Part shown: in pieces, positions 47,158-57,501 of the stretch
Numbering within the stretch: the stretch's first letter is position 1
Layout: every line of letters begins with the position of its first letter
Source of the DNA: Xylocopilactobacillus apicola
GTDB lineage: Bacteria; Bacillota; Bacilli; Lactobacillales; Lactobacillaceae
Direction of reading: 5' to 3'
Length of the DNA: 64,000 nt
Assembly: GCF_033095985.1 (NCBI RefSeq)
Contig: NZ_AP026802.1
Span: 2,232,001-2,296,000, forward strand
Program-made: the position numbers and the translations under genes
The notes under the pieces: model-generated
Told to the model about the DNA's origin: nothing
Seen by the model: only the letters and a program-made list of their open reading frames with translations
Database searches by the model: none

Positions 47158-47184
47158 AAAAAAAGCCTCACATTGTGAGGCTTT
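47158..47184 (-). terminator. Terminator of the S-layer-type gene at 47198
   Basis: A near-perfect palindrome AAAGCCTCACA/TGTGAGGCTTT is followed by T residues on the minus strand, 14 bp after the stop. Confidence 0.9.
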
Positions 47185-47197
47185 CATCGTTTAAAGA

Positions 47198-50100
47198 TTA
47201 TTTAAAGCTAACGTATCTACCGTCAACCCATTGGTTTCCACCAAGGTTGTAGTAAGTAACACCAGCAACTGTTTGTTTCTTGAATACCTTCCAAGCAGTT
47301 CCGTCAGGTAATCTCTTAGCTGCGCCAGCTTCTTGAACAAGTTCAGCTGAACCTGCACCAGTGTAGACAGCAATTCCGTAACCAGGAACATAAGTTACAG
47401 TTGCAGTTCCAGTAGCGTCAACAGCTGTGTCAGGAGCCTGACCAGCTTTAACGTATTCAGCTTTAACATAGCTACCGTCACTTAACTTGTACCAAGTTTC
47501 GCCATCACTGTAAACAGCTTTGTTTGTAACTTGTACAGAAGTACCGTGAAGAAGTTGCTTGCCAGTCCATTCAGCTCTTGGAGCACTGTATGCACGAACA
47601 TTGTAGCCTGGAACATAATCAATGTAAGCAGGGCTCATGTTGAATGCAGTTTCAGTTGGTGCTTCTACACCAGAACCAACAGTGATTACACGAGTTAATT
47701 TAGAAACTTTGCCAGCTTTGTTAGTAACTACATAGTTTAATGTGTAAGTACCTTCAACGTTAGTGTTGATCTGACCGTTAATCTTAACATCAAGTGAATC
47801 ATCGCCTTGGCCTTTCCAAGCTGCAGCGCCTGGACGAGCGAAGAATTGGATACCCTTGTAAGGATCAAATTGTGCACCCTTAGCAATTGTTACATTCTGT
47901 CCACCAGAAGTGAATGCAATAACTGGTGAGCCAGCAACTACGCCACTACCGTCAGTAATTTCGATTGGGAGTGTATAAGTAGCAGGAGCGCCATTAGCAA
48001 AGATCTGATCAGCATCATGTCTTGAAAGTTTAGCTTCTGGATTTGAGATGTTTGAGCCATCTTCAGAAGCAGTTGCAGTATCAGGAGAAACCTTATCGCT
48101 ACCGAAAACATCAGTAGTTAAAGCGCCACCCTTGAATAAGTGACCTTGTGCATCAGTGATTGCAACTTTCTTGTTAGTGTTACCAGCATCAACGTTCTTG
48201 TTGATTGATTGTAATGGTTTGTAAGTAACAGTGATTTCGTACTTACCTGGCTTAGTAACATCAACTTTACTTGTGTCGATTGTCAAGTCTTCTGCTGGGA
48301 TAGCACCATTAGCGATGTATGCAGTAGCAGCATCACCTTTAATGCCTGCACCAGAGTAAGCGTTGAAGTAACCATTAGTCTTGCTGTCTGTTTCAGTGTT
48401 AGGGTTAGATAACTTAGCAGTCATGTATTTCTGAATGTTATCAGTAACTCTAGCTTTAAGTTGATCAGCAGTATAGTAGTTAGCTGTGAATGAGGCAGGT
48501 GCAAAGTATGCATCTGATTTGCTAGGAGCAGCACTTGATGCTGATGAACCAGTACCAGATACAATAACTCCACCAGATGGGTAGTATGGATTGTCATTAG
48601 CAGCAGCACTTGTTTCTAATGAACCATAGTTGAACCAGTTATTGATTGTTGCACCATTGCCGTAGTATGAAGCTCCACTTGTGTATGTATCAAATGATAC
48701 TTGTGGAAGATACTTGCTAGGAACATCAACTTTAGTAGTCCGACCAGCATTAGCAACGATCTTGTCTAAGTTAGTTGCTGGTACAGTATAATTTGGTTTA
48801 CTATCTGGATCTTTTTGAGTGACAAATCTACTATCAGGAATACCCATTATCAACTGATTAATTGATTCTCCTAAAGTAGACTGAAAAGCCGTATGAGCAT
48901 CTGGTTTTGAATTATTACGTCCATAGTTATCAAAAATACCATCAGATGTACGAGAAGAATTAGGATTAAAATAAAAGGTTTTAGTGTGATCGATTACCAA
49001 GTTAGCAATCGCATCTGAACCAACACCTGTTTTAGCTGTACCACCAGTAACAGGAATATCATATTTAGTTAAATCAACGTATATGTTTTTAAAGTCTGTA
49101 ACATTTTTAACTTTAGTACCGTCCAAATAAGGCGCTGCGGCTTTATACATTACATCAATCAATCCAGCAGCTTTAACTTGAGCACCAGTTCCAATACTAT
49201 ACATGTATTCATCAACTGCATCATTAACTGCTTTTGCAGCATTAACACGACTTTGAGCTGCTGTAGTTTCTTTACCGACTGTTGTAGTTGAAGTTACTTT
49301 ACCTGCAGCGTTGATGTAGTAGATGTCTACTGCATCGTTATAGCTACCAAATTTAGAATAGTAAAGGTTAGGGTCTGTTGAGTAGTTATCTGTTGCTAAG
49401 CCTGAGCCCTTCATAGAAGTGCCAAAAGGATCGTTTGCAGCTAAAGCATCAGTTCCTACAATACCGCCAGTTAAGCTAGCCAAAGCAGTCAAGTCAATAT
49501 TGTTCTTGCTGTCTGTGTAGTCTGCTAAGTTTGTGCCAGCAGGTACAACGACAAATCTCTTGCTATCCATTGGTAAACCAGTTGCGTTATCAATACCATT
49601 AATACCAAATGATGGGCTGTAGAAGTCACCTGGTAAACGAGTGATGTTGCCTAAGCCGCTTGTATCAACAGTATACTTAGCATTGTGTGACAACCAGATT
49701 GTAGGTGTCTTGTATTCGTTTTGGCCTGAATCTTTGAAGATCATCTGGATGCTGATACGGTCAGCATTCTTGATTTCGTCTTTAGTGATGAATTCGTTCT
49801 TCAATGGATCCTTGCCGTTAACGATCATTCTAGCTTTGTAGATGCCAGTAGTTGTCAAGTCCTTCAATGGGAAGCTAGCATCTTTAGGGTTCATCATTGA
49901 TTTAAGAATGACATTCCAAACTTTACTTCCTTCATTTGCAGGAGCAGCAGTAACATATCCGTTACCAACTTTGAACTTACCAGCAATATCATTAAATGGG
50001 TTACCTGACTTATCTACACCTCTGTTTTTAGCAGGAACCAAGTTGATAAGTTCTTTCTCAGTATAAGTTTGAAGGTTAACTAAGTTATCTCCAACAAAAC

Positions 50101-50983
50101 TAATGCTTGGATCATTTTCGTCAACAACAGTTGTATCTGTTCCACCGTTAGGAACAACTGTTACATATCCACTTTCTCCAGCATCATCCGAGTCAAGCGG
50201 TGTAAATGTTGCTTGCTTTCCATTTATCTTATTTGCTACACCTGCAATATTAGATGTAAACACATTATACGGAGCAACAGCTGGTTTTGAAGTGGTAGTA
50301 ACAAACCACCAAAGGGGCAGATTAGCAATCTGTTGTTTTAATTGGGCTGCCAAAACTTCCTTAGTATAATCACCAACGGTCTTTGTCTGATCCTTATCTC
50401 CCCAAAAATAGGTACTTGATAAAGGAGTTTCTCCGTGATCCTTATCTACCTTAGTATCATTATCAAATTGAGCAGCCCAACTAGAAAAGGTAACTTGATT
50501 ATACTTGTTAACAGTCCCGTACTGATCTTTAACTAAATTCCCAATATATGCAACAGATACCCCATTAGTCAATGAAGAACCATTAAAGCCTACCCCCAAC
50601 ATCCAAGAAGTATATACAGATGAAAGAGGTAATGAATCTGCAGGACCATTGTTCACAAAAGTATTATAAGCATTCGTAGCAAACTCTGATCTAGCACTTT
50701 CAGCTGTATCTTTTAATCTTTTAAGGTAAGCTTTATCTACAGCATTCGTTTCAGGTTTCGCAATATCTTTAACATTAATTGAAGTTAATTGATCCCAATC
50801 AGCGTCACTAACTGGAACAATTGAGTTGTCTGCTTTAAAAGCAGCGGTAATGTTGTCTTGAAGACCAGCAGCCTTAACAGTTTGCTGACCAGCAGCTGTC
50901 ATTAAAGCTGGTGTTACAGCTGGTGCAGCAGCAAGTAAAGTTGCAGATGCTACACCAAAATATTTAACAAAAGTTTTTTTCAA
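47198..50983 (-). CDS. S-layer-type protein with two C-terminal SLAP domains
   Basis: Secreted protein of 1261 residues. The start is TTG at 50983 with AGGAGGA upstream. Residues 1-39 are a signal peptide (MKKTFVKYFGVAS..., cleavage after VKA). The long central region is unidentified and poor in Cys, typical of S-layer assembly domains. An Ig-like domain (about 1010-1100: FTSGGQNVTIAKGAQFDPYKG) precedes two SLAP domains at about 1110-1175 and 1190-1261 (IDYVPGYNVRAY; VTYVPGYGIAVY...WVDGRYV), which in lactobacilli bind cell-wall polymers. It has its own promoter and terminator. It could form the main S-layer or be an S-layer-associated protein; the sequence cannot decide. Confidence 0.9.
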   Translation of the reverse strand: MKKTFVKYFGVASATLLAAAPAVTPALMTAAGQQTVKAAGLQDNITAAFKADNSIVPVSDADWDQLTSINVKDIAKPETNAVDKAYLKRLKDTAESARSEFATNAYNTFVNNGPADSLPLSSVYTSWMLGVGFNGSSLTNGVSVAYIGNLVKDQYGTVNKYNQVTFSSWAAQFDNDTKVDKDHGETPLSSTYFWGDKDQTKTVGDYTKEVLAAQLKQQIANLPLWWFVTTTSKPAVAPYNVFTSNIAGVANKINGKQATFTPLDSDDAGESGYVTVVPNGGTDTTVVDENDPSISFVGDNLVNLQTYTEKELINLVPAKNRGVDKSGNPFNDIAGKFKVGNGYVTAAPANEGSKVWNVILKSMMNPKDASFPLKDLTTTGIYKARMIVNGKDPLKNEFITKDEIKNADRISIQMIFKDSGQNEYKTPTIWLSHNAKYTVDTSGLGNITRLPGDFYSPSFGINGIDNATGLPMDSKRFVVVPAGTNLADYTDSKNNIDLTALASLTGGIVGTDALAANDPFGTSMKGSGLATDNYSTDPNLYYSKFGSYNDAVDIYYINAAGKVTSTTTVGKETTAAQSRVNAAKAVNDAVDEYMYSIGTGAQVKAAGLIDVMYKAAAPYLDGTKVKNVTDFKNIYVDLTKYDIPVTGGTAKTGVGSDAIANLVIDHTKTFYFNPNSSRTSDGIFDNYGRNNSKPDAHTAFQSTLGESINQLIMGIPDSRFVTQKDPDSKPNYTVPATNLDKIVANAGRTTKVDVPSKYLPQVSFDTYTSGASYYGNGATINNWFNYGSLETSAAANDNPYYPSGGVIVSGTGSSASSAAPSKSDAYFAPASFTANYYTADQLKARVTDNIQKYMTAKLSNPNTETDSKTNGYFNAYSGAGIKGDAATAYIANGAIPAEDLTIDTSKVDVTKPGKYEITVTYKPLQSINKNVDAGNTNKKVAITDAQGHLFKGGALTTDVFGSDKVSPDTATASEDGSNISNPEAKLSRHDADQIFANGAPATYTLPIEITDGSGVVAGSPVIAFTSGGQNVTIAKGAQFDPYKGIQFFARPGAAAWKGQGDDSLDVKINGQINTNVEGTYTLNYVVTNKAGKVSKLTRVITVGSGVEAPTETAFNMSPAYIDYVPGYNVRAYSAPRAEWTGKQLLHGTSVQVTNKAVYSDGETWYKLSDGSYVKAEYVKAGQAPDTAVDATGTATVTYVPGYGIAVYTGAGSAELVQEAGAAKRLPDGTAWKVFKKQTVAGVTYYNLGGNQWVDGRYVSFK

Positions 50984-51031
50984 AATCTTCCTCCTAATAA
51001 TCGGATCTTTCTATATAGATTTCACATTTAC

Positions 51032-51060
51032 ATTATAGGATATTGCCGTAAACAATGCAA
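51032..51060 (-). promoter_or_regulatory. Promoter of the 47198-50983 S-layer-type gene
   Basis: Minus-strand TTGCAT, a 17-bp spacer, TATAAT. Same layout as the promoter at 57345. Confidence 0.75.
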
Positions 51061-51109
51061 AACTATCCTAACAATGAAAAGGTTGTTACAATTTTTTAAC
51101 AATCAGTGA

Positions 51110-54091
51110 TTAGCCCTGGATTCCGTATTCAGATTTAATCCATTGATCTTTACCAACGTTATAGTATCCGTTCAATTCGCCAAATACTTGCCATTCAGTA
51201 CCATCTTGTAAGAACTGTTCAGTTGGCTGAGTTGTATCAGCTCCTTTATAAACCCGAACGCCATAACCTGGTACATAGCTGATCTTGATTGAACCAGTCA
51301 TTGGTTTCATATGATCAACTGGGTTAAGTGAAATATAGCTTCCGTCAACCCATTGGTTAGCGCCAACTTGATACCAAGTCTTGCCATCAATTGTTGTCTT
51401 ATGATCAATCTTCCAAGCTGACATATCTGGTAATCTTTGACCAGTGAACTTGCCATTCGGTGCGTCCCAAACATTAATTCCGTAACCAGGAACGAAGTTT
51501 ACATAACCAATGGCATTAAATTCAGTAACATCGGGCGTTGCTGGTTTAGATGGATCAGTTGGAGCAGTGTTACCAATAACTGTAATTGTACGAGTCATTG
51601 TTGTTGACTTGCCACTTGCAATATCAGTTGCAGTATAAGTTAATGTGTAGTTACCAGGAACAGTTGTATCAACGTTACCAGCAATTGTTACGTTAATTCC
51701 TGTCTTAGCAGGATCAATAACGTAATCAACACCGTCATCAGCAGTTCCGTTAGCGATCATTTGGTTGATTTCATCCATACTATGACCAACTTTGAATTTC
51801 ATTGGGTCAAAGCTATCGCCAGTCTTAATTGTTTGATCAAGACCGCCCATGAAGTAGAATCCTGGTTCATTAGTTGAAGCAATCGTTACAGGAATTGTGA
51901 TAGTTGAGCTTTCACTACCTAAACCAAATTTGCCATTCTTAGCATTAGTATAAGTAATCTTAACATCATAAGTACCTGCTTTAGAAAGATCTACAGCTGA
52001 AGCATCAACACTAAATGATGAACCGTCGCCAGCATTATTTGTGTTAGCATCAGGTCTTTGAGTGTAGAAGATTGCTCCATTAGGGAAGTCAACGTCAGCA
52101 GGTAAGTTGTTAGTATCGATTGGATTCTTTGAAGAAGTCTTAATATCTTCGTCAGAGATCAATACTTGCTTCTTAACAACTGCATCACCAAAAGCACCCT
52201 TGATGTAGCTTGCTAACTTATTCTGGGAAGTAGTCTTACTACTTGCATCGTAGAATCTTGAATCACCAACTGTGATATTCATTGTCTTGTTTTGTAATGC
52301 ATTAGGTAAGTCAGTTTCTTTGACAGATTGTCCGTTATCGTAGAAGACCGGAACTGCACGATCTACAGTTGTTGGTGGGAACATTGCAAATGAAGGTAAC
52401 GTTCCTAAGTTATATTGCTTGCCCCAGAAACTTGGGTTTGAATATACAACAACATTTACCGTTGCTTCTGTTTGGAAGTTCTTCATGAAGACTTTTCCAT
52501 TGGTGAACTGGTAAGTTGGTGTACCATCAGGTTTTTGTGTAGTAGCTTTCGTCGGTAAGTATACATTACCTGTTACTGGAACCTTAATTGTATAAGATCC
52601 TGGACGTGCAACGAGAGCTTTATCAGAAACACCGGGCTTTCTAATATCTTTCAAAGCCAGTGCAGTTTTTCCATCAGTAACATTACTAAAAGTTGCGTTA
52701 CCTAAAAGCTTCGTCCAATCAGTACTACTACTTGCATTTACATCATCGTAAGCTAAAAAGTTTTGATCTTGGACAAGAGTTGCACCATAATTTCCAACAG
52801 AAGGCGCACCATTATAACGCACGTTATTTAATTTGCTAACGATTGTGCTCAAATCTGTACCTTCAGGAACGACTACTGAGTCCATTGAGTATGAACTTAA
52901 ATGTCCATCTTTTTTCAATTTATCAACTGCATTGAAAGTATCTAAATCAGACGAATTATTGGCATCATAAGCTTTGGGATCCACAGCTGACGTAAATTGT
53001 TTATAGGCTTCATCAGTTTTTTCGATTACTTGTTTCCATTCGTAGTTGTCATCAACATAGTTAGGGAGCCCCTCTGTTGAATCCAAAGGATTGACAATGT
53101 CAGAAGATATTTTAAATGGTTGGTTATGGATATAGCCACTATTACTTGCTTTTGCAATATCTCCTAAATTTGAACTATTAGCTAATTGTTTAGCTACAAA
53201 CGGTATATGAATATTACTTTGCACTTCATTAGTCCATGTAGCACCAGTAGGTTTATTAGCATTAACTGCTTTATAATCAATTGACTCACCCGTCGCTCCA
53301 TCAAGAAGAACCGTTGAATTTTGTAGACTGATAAATGCTGTAGCTGCATTTTTTGTTCCACTATCCAATAAACCTGATTCTGCAACTAAGCTAACTACAA
53401 TCCGACCTTGTTTAAGTAAATCGACTGCCTGCAATTCTTTTCCATCTGACCCATTAATCAAAATTTTAAGTGTTGCTTTATTTGGGTCACCAAAAAATGA
53501 ACTTCCTAAAATATCAGCTGCATTCTTTCCGCCAATTTTATCAGATATAAATTTGGCTGCTTTGTATACAGGTGTTTCTGTTTTTAATTGTACAGATTTT
53601 TCTTTTCTAGTTGATTCGTAGTAAAAATCACTTAAGTTATTTCTTTGGCTTCCGTCAGTATTAGTAAAAAGATATTTAGCAACATCAGACGCATGAATTT
53701 TGACTCCATCTGCAAAAATATCATCTGGAAGCTGTCCACCAACTCCATTTGACAATTTTGCTAACTGAATTAACCCTTCGACGGTATCAACATTGTACTG
53801 AACTTTTGGATCCATAACATAGCCAGGATCACTCAGGCCACTTGGCCACAATCCGCCAGTAATTCCTCTAAATGGCGTATCTGCATTATTGATTGAACGT
53901 TGAAACAACTGACTGTATTCATCTTGACCTGAAAGATCCATTCGAACACTAGTGCCAGTGTTTCCTGTGGCAGAAACTTTATTAGTCAATGTTGCATTTA
54001 AAGCATTTTGAACAGCTGGAGCTGCAGCGGGTGCAACAGCAAGCAATGTTGTTGATGCAACACCAAAATACTTAATTAAACTTTTTTTCAA
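51110..54091 (-). CDS. S-layer-type protein with two C-terminal SLAP domains (second gene of operon)
   Basis: Secreted protein of 993 residues. The start is TTG at 54091; its AGGAGGA site lies in the 15-bp gap after the stop of the upstream gene, so the two are co-transcribed. The signal peptide is MKKSLIKYFGVAS... A central region (GSSFFGDPNKATLKI) is paralogous to that in the upstream gene. Ig-like domains (about 665-850) precede SLAP domains at about 855-925 and 930-993 (VNFVPGYGINVW; ISYVPGYGVRVY). Being paralogous and co-expressed, the two proteins may assemble in one surface layer; that is inference. Confidence 0.9.
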   Translation of the reverse strand: MKKSLIKYFGVASTTLLAVAPAAAPAVQNALNATLTNKVSATGNTGTSVRMDLSGQDEYSQLFQRSINNADTPFRGITGGLWPSGLSDPGYVMDPKVQYNVDTVEGLIQLAKLSNGVGGQLPDDIFADGVKIHASDVAKYLFTNTDGSQRNNLSDFYYESTRKEKSVQLKTETPVYKAAKFISDKIGGKNAADILGSSFFGDPNKATLKILINGSDGKELQAVDLLKQGRIVVSLVAESGLLDSGTKNAATAFISLQNSTVLLDGATGESIDYKAVNANKPTGATWTNEVQSNIHIPFVAKQLANSSNLGDIAKASNSGYIHNQPFKISSDIVNPLDSTEGLPNYVDDNYEWKQVIEKTDEAYKQFTSAVDPKAYDANNSSDLDTFNAVDKLKKDGHLSSYSMDSVVVPEGTDLSTIVSKLNNVRYNGAPSVGNYGATLVQDQNFLAYDDVNASSSTDWTKLLGNATFSNVTDGKTALALKDIRKPGVSDKALVARPGSYTIKVPVTGNVYLPTKATTQKPDGTPTYQFTNGKVFMKNFQTEATVNVVVYSNPSFWGKQYNLGTLPSFAMFPPTTVDRAVPVFYDNGQSVKETDLPNALQNKTMNITVGDSRFYDASSKTTSQNKLASYIKGAFGDAVVKKQVLISDEDIKTSSKNPIDTNNLPADVDFPNGAIFYTQRPDANTNNAGDGSSFSVDASAVDLSKAGTYDVKITYTNAKNGKFGLGSESSTITIPVTIASTNEPGFYFMGGLDQTIKTGDSFDPMKFKVGHSMDEINQMIANGTADDGVDYVIDPAKTGINVTIAGNVDTTVPGNYTLTYTATDIASGKSTTMTRTITVIGNTAPTDPSKPATPDVTEFNAIGYVNFVPGYGINVWDAPNGKFTGQRLPDMSAWKIDHKTTIDGKTWYQVGANQWVDGSYISLNPVDHMKPMTGSIKISYVPGYGVRVYKGADTTQPTEQFLQDGTEWQVFGELNGYYNVGKDQWIKSEYGIQG

Positions 54092-54106
54092 ATTTATTCC
54101 TCCTAA

Positions 54107-57100
54107 TTATTTAACCACGTTGATATATTGCTTAGATACCCATTGGTTACCGCCAAGGTTGTAGTAACCATTCTCTTCACCGAAGACTTTCCATTGAGTA
54201 CCATGTTGCAAATATTTACCGGTCCAGCCAGCGCCATCGCAGTTACCCCAAACTTTAACGCTGTAGCCTGGTACATAATTAATTTCACCAACAGCGTTAA
54301 GTGGTGTCATATGACTAACTGGAGTCATTGAAACATATTCAGCCTTAACCCATTGGTTCTTACCAACTTCGTACCAAACATCTTTACTGTCTTTGTTAGA
54401 TACTGCTTGGTGGAATGTCTTCCAAGATGTACCATGTTGTAATCTCTGACCAGTGAAAGTGCCGTTTGGTGCGTTATAAACGTTAACCCCGTAACCTGGA
54501 ACATAGTTGATGTATCCAACTGACTTGAAGTCACTTACATCGTAATCATTAGTAGCGTCATTATCAGAATTAGCCAATACAGTTACATTTCTAGTAAATG
54601 TAGCAATTGCACCACTTTCAACGTTAGTTGCTGTATAGGTCAAGATATAGTTGCCTGGAGTATTGGTATCAACACTACCAGTAACTGTTACATTCAAACC
54701 AGTACGAGTTGGATCGTTAACGTATGGAGCACCATCGTAAACTTTACCAGAATTAACTAATTCATTCATTGAATCCTGATCTTTAGTTACCTTGAAGACC
54801 ATTGCATCAAAGTTGTCACCAGCATGAATTGTTTCTGTATTGCCATGTACAAAAAAGAATACTGGATCACTAGAAACACCTACTTGATAAGGGACAGTAA
54901 TTGTTGAAGTTTCTGTTCCAATTCCATGTTCATTCTTGCTGTTGGTATAAGTAATTGTTAAAGTGCCGCTACCAGTCTTAGAAAGATCAACCTTAGAAGC
55001 ATCAACACTAATGTTCTTGCCTCTGATATCACTTCTAACTGTGTATTTGTCAGCATGAGGATAATCTGTATCACCTGGCAAATTATCAAGATCAACACTC
55101 TTATTAGAAGTTGCTTTATCTTCATCAGAAATCAAGATTTCTTTGTTTACAACAGATTTACCAAACTGTTCTTCAACATAGCTTGCAAGTTTCTGGGCAC
55201 TAAACACACCATTTGTTGTGAAACGACCATCATTAACTGAGAAGTTCAATGATTGTTTCAAAGTTCCTGGTAATTCAGTTTGATTTAAAGTAGCTCCATC
55301 ATCATAAGTTGTGTTGTAAATTGCATTACTACTATTTGACTTGTTAAAGAACAAGAATGAAGGTTTCGTACCGATTGTATATTTAGGAGCATCATTATCG
55401 TAAACAATAACATTTACTTTAGCAGTAACTCGCTCTTTAGAATAACCATAACCTTCAATAAAGTAGTTCTTTGAATCACGAGGAGACGAATATAGTTTTA
55501 TATCTTTCGTATCATCATCTGGATCAGTCACGCTATTCGTCATGCCCTTTTCTGGAATTTTGATATCGCCATATACTGGGACATCGATTGAAAAACTGCG
55601 ACCAACTACTGCATTTTTTAGATCTTTAACTGGGGTTCCAGAGCCACCATTGAAATCAAAGAAATTGTTTTTTAAAATTCCCTTTTGTTCCAACAAACCA
55701 TCCCAAGTAACACCAGGAACATGATTTGGACGAGCATTTACGTTATCAAAAGTCATGGCTGTAGGATTTGCTACTGGAACATTTTGTTTATATTGCTCAC
55801 TATTTGGTGTTCCATTAAATTTAAGTTGGTTAAGATCGTTTACAATAGTTTCATACTTTGTACCTTTAGGAACAATGATGCTACCTGTTGCGTAAGCGCC
55901 AACGTTTTCATTTTTAACATCAACTTCTGGTTCAGTGAGACCAAGCTCTGCTGCTGCTGCAGAACCACCAATATATTTTTCTGACGAAGTATCTTTATCC
56001 GTCCAAGGTTCTGGATTAATACCCATATGCGATGCTCCAGCTCCATCGCTATAGTATCCACTAAAGAACTCCTTTTGTGGTACTACGGTAGGGTTATAAT
56101 TTCCAGTCTGAAGTGCCGGAACAGCACCATAAGGAATATAAGATAAATTATTAGTTGATGAGGGACCCACCGATGCACCATCAAATTCAATTCCTGTACT
56201 CAAAGTTGGCAAAGCTCTGCCTAAATCTCCAGCATTGGATAAGATTGAACTACCTCTACTAAAGCCGCTATCTTTACTGCCAAATTCATCGGCAGTTGTA
56301 TCAGCAGGTACTTCCTTTGCATTTACACCCTTGAATAACACGTTTGAGTTTCTTAATACGATATTTGCTTGAGCTGTCCGACCATAGTAATCTCCAGATC
56401 GAGCAACAAGAGTGATGGTAATTACACCTTCTTGAAGTAAAGTTGTCAAATCAGGAGTATCAGCACCATTCTTACCATCAATATATACTTGAAGCGTTGC
56501 TTTATTTGGGTTACCGAAGAACGACGAACCTAAGATACCTCTAACTGTACCGCCATCTAAATAGCTAGAAAGATACTTAACACCTGCACTTATTCTTAGA
56601 CCAATATCAAAAAAACTAGTATCAGACGTACCATTAGGTACACGCATGGTTAGAGGCTCTGTTATATTGTTTGAAAGACCTTCCATTGCCGTTCTAGTAG
56701 TTCCATCAGTATTTGTAAACAGATAGTGCATAAAATCTTCTGAAGTAGCATGAACATTTGCTTCTGCTTCATCAACATCAACACCTGGAGCAGGATCTTT
56801 AGTTCTAAAAACTTCTGAAGGAACTTCACTTATGCCGTCAGTATACTTAGCTAACTGTTGAATACCTTCTAAAGTAGCATAACTAACCCCTTTTTCTCCA
56901 ACAATACCCGTCTTTGGGGTTACTGTGTCATCTAACGTTACATCACTAGTAATCGTCTGCATTGCAGGGAGTTCAGCAAAGCGATCTCCCGACAAGCTCA
57001 TCTTTACACCATTTTGGAATAATTTGTCATAATCGGAATATCCCGTCCGATCGAAAGCACCGAGTTCTTCAACTCCGGCCTTCACATCATTGCTTGTAGT

Positions 57101-57238
57101 TGAGAATACAGAGTTTGCCCCGTACCAACCAAGCACGTTTGTCACAGTTGGCGCAACGACTGGAGCTGCAGCGAGCAGTGTTGCGGAACTGATCCCAAAA
57201 TACTTAATAGTATTTGTAATTCTTGAAGATTTCTTCAA
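54107..57238 (-). CDS. S-layer-type protein with two C-terminal SLAP domains (first gene of operon)
   Basis: Secreted protein of 1043 residues. The start is TTG at 57238 with AGGAGGA. The signal peptide is SSRITNTIKYFGISSATLL... The middle contains GSSFFGNPNKATLQV, matching the downstream paralogue. Ig-like domains precede SLAP domains at about 905-975 and 980-1043 (INYVPGYGVNVY; INYVPGYSVKVW...WVSKQYI). A strong promoter lies about 100 bp upstream. Like its neighbours it lacks an LPXTG signal, so wall attachment should rest on the SLAP pair. Confidence 0.9.
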   Translation of the reverse strand: MKKSSRITNTIKYFGISSATLLAAAPVVAPTVTNVLGWYGANSVFSTTSNDVKAGVEELGAFDRTGYSDYDKLFQNGVKMSLSGDRFAELPAMQTITSDVTLDDTVTPKTGIVGEKGVSYATLEGIQQLAKYTDGISEVPSEVFRTKDPAPGVDVDEAEANVHATSEDFMHYLFTNTDGTTRTAMEGLSNNITEPLTMRVPNGTSDTSFFDIGLRISAGVKYLSSYLDGGTVRGILGSSFFGNPNKATLQVYIDGKNGADTPDLTTLLQEGVITITLVARSGDYYGRTAQANIVLRNSNVLFKGVNAKEVPADTTADEFGSKDSGFSRGSSILSNAGDLGRALPTLSTGIEFDGASVGPSSTNNLSYIPYGAVPALQTGNYNPTVVPQKEFFSGYYSDGAGASHMGINPEPWTDKDTSSEKYIGGSAAAAELGLTEPEVDVKNENVGAYATGSIIVPKGTKYETIVNDLNQLKFNGTPNSEQYKQNVPVANPTAMTFDNVNARPNHVPGVTWDGLLEQKGILKNNFFDFNGGSGTPVKDLKNAVVGRSFSIDVPVYGDIKIPEKGMTNSVTDPDDDTKDIKLYSSPRDSKNYFIEGYGYSKERVTAKVNVIVYDNDAPKYTIGTKPSFLFFNKSNSSNAIYNTTYDDGATLNQTELPGTLKQSLNFSVNDGRFTTNGVFSAQKLASYVEEQFGKSVVNKEILISDEDKATSNKSVDLDNLPGDTDYPHADKYTVRSDIRGKNISVDASKVDLSKTGSGTLTITYTNSKNEHGIGTETSTITVPYQVGVSSDPVFFFVHGNTETIHAGDNFDAMVFKVTKDQDSMNELVNSGKVYDGAPYVNDPTRTGLNVTVTGSVDTNTPGNYILTYTATNVESGAIATFTRNVTVLANSDNDATNDYDVSDFKSVGYINYVPGYGVNVYNAPNGTFTGQRLQHGTSWKTFHQAVSNKDSKDVWYEVGKNQWVKAEYVSMTPVSHMTPLNAVGEINYVPGYSVKVWGNCDGAGWTGKYLQHGTQWKVFGEENGYYNLGGNQWVSKQYINVVK

Positions 57239-57344
57239 AATTTCTTCCTCCTAAATATTTATCAGGAAATATTTCCTTAATAAACTGAACGACTCAAATA
57301 TATTTAATTAAATGTATACTGAATCTCAGTGTACTAACGTATGT

Positions 57345-57373
57345 ATTATAAGCCAGAAAGGCATTCATTGCAA
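57345..57373 (-). promoter_or_regulatory. Promoter of the two-gene S-layer-type operon
   Basis: Minus-strand TTGCAA, exactly 17 bp, TATAAT. The long leader (about 100 bp) before the TTG start is AT-rich. Nothing else was seen in 57239-57501. Confidence 0.75.
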
Positions 57374-57501
57374 AGATGAGCCTTGTAATACTCACTTCAA
57401 ATCTATTTGCGCTAAATTGCAAGATAACAGGGATAACCTTTAATTCCCTTGCCCCTCAGCCTTTCTGCCTTTTGTTAAGCTTAGATTACAATCTTGTTTC
57501 T

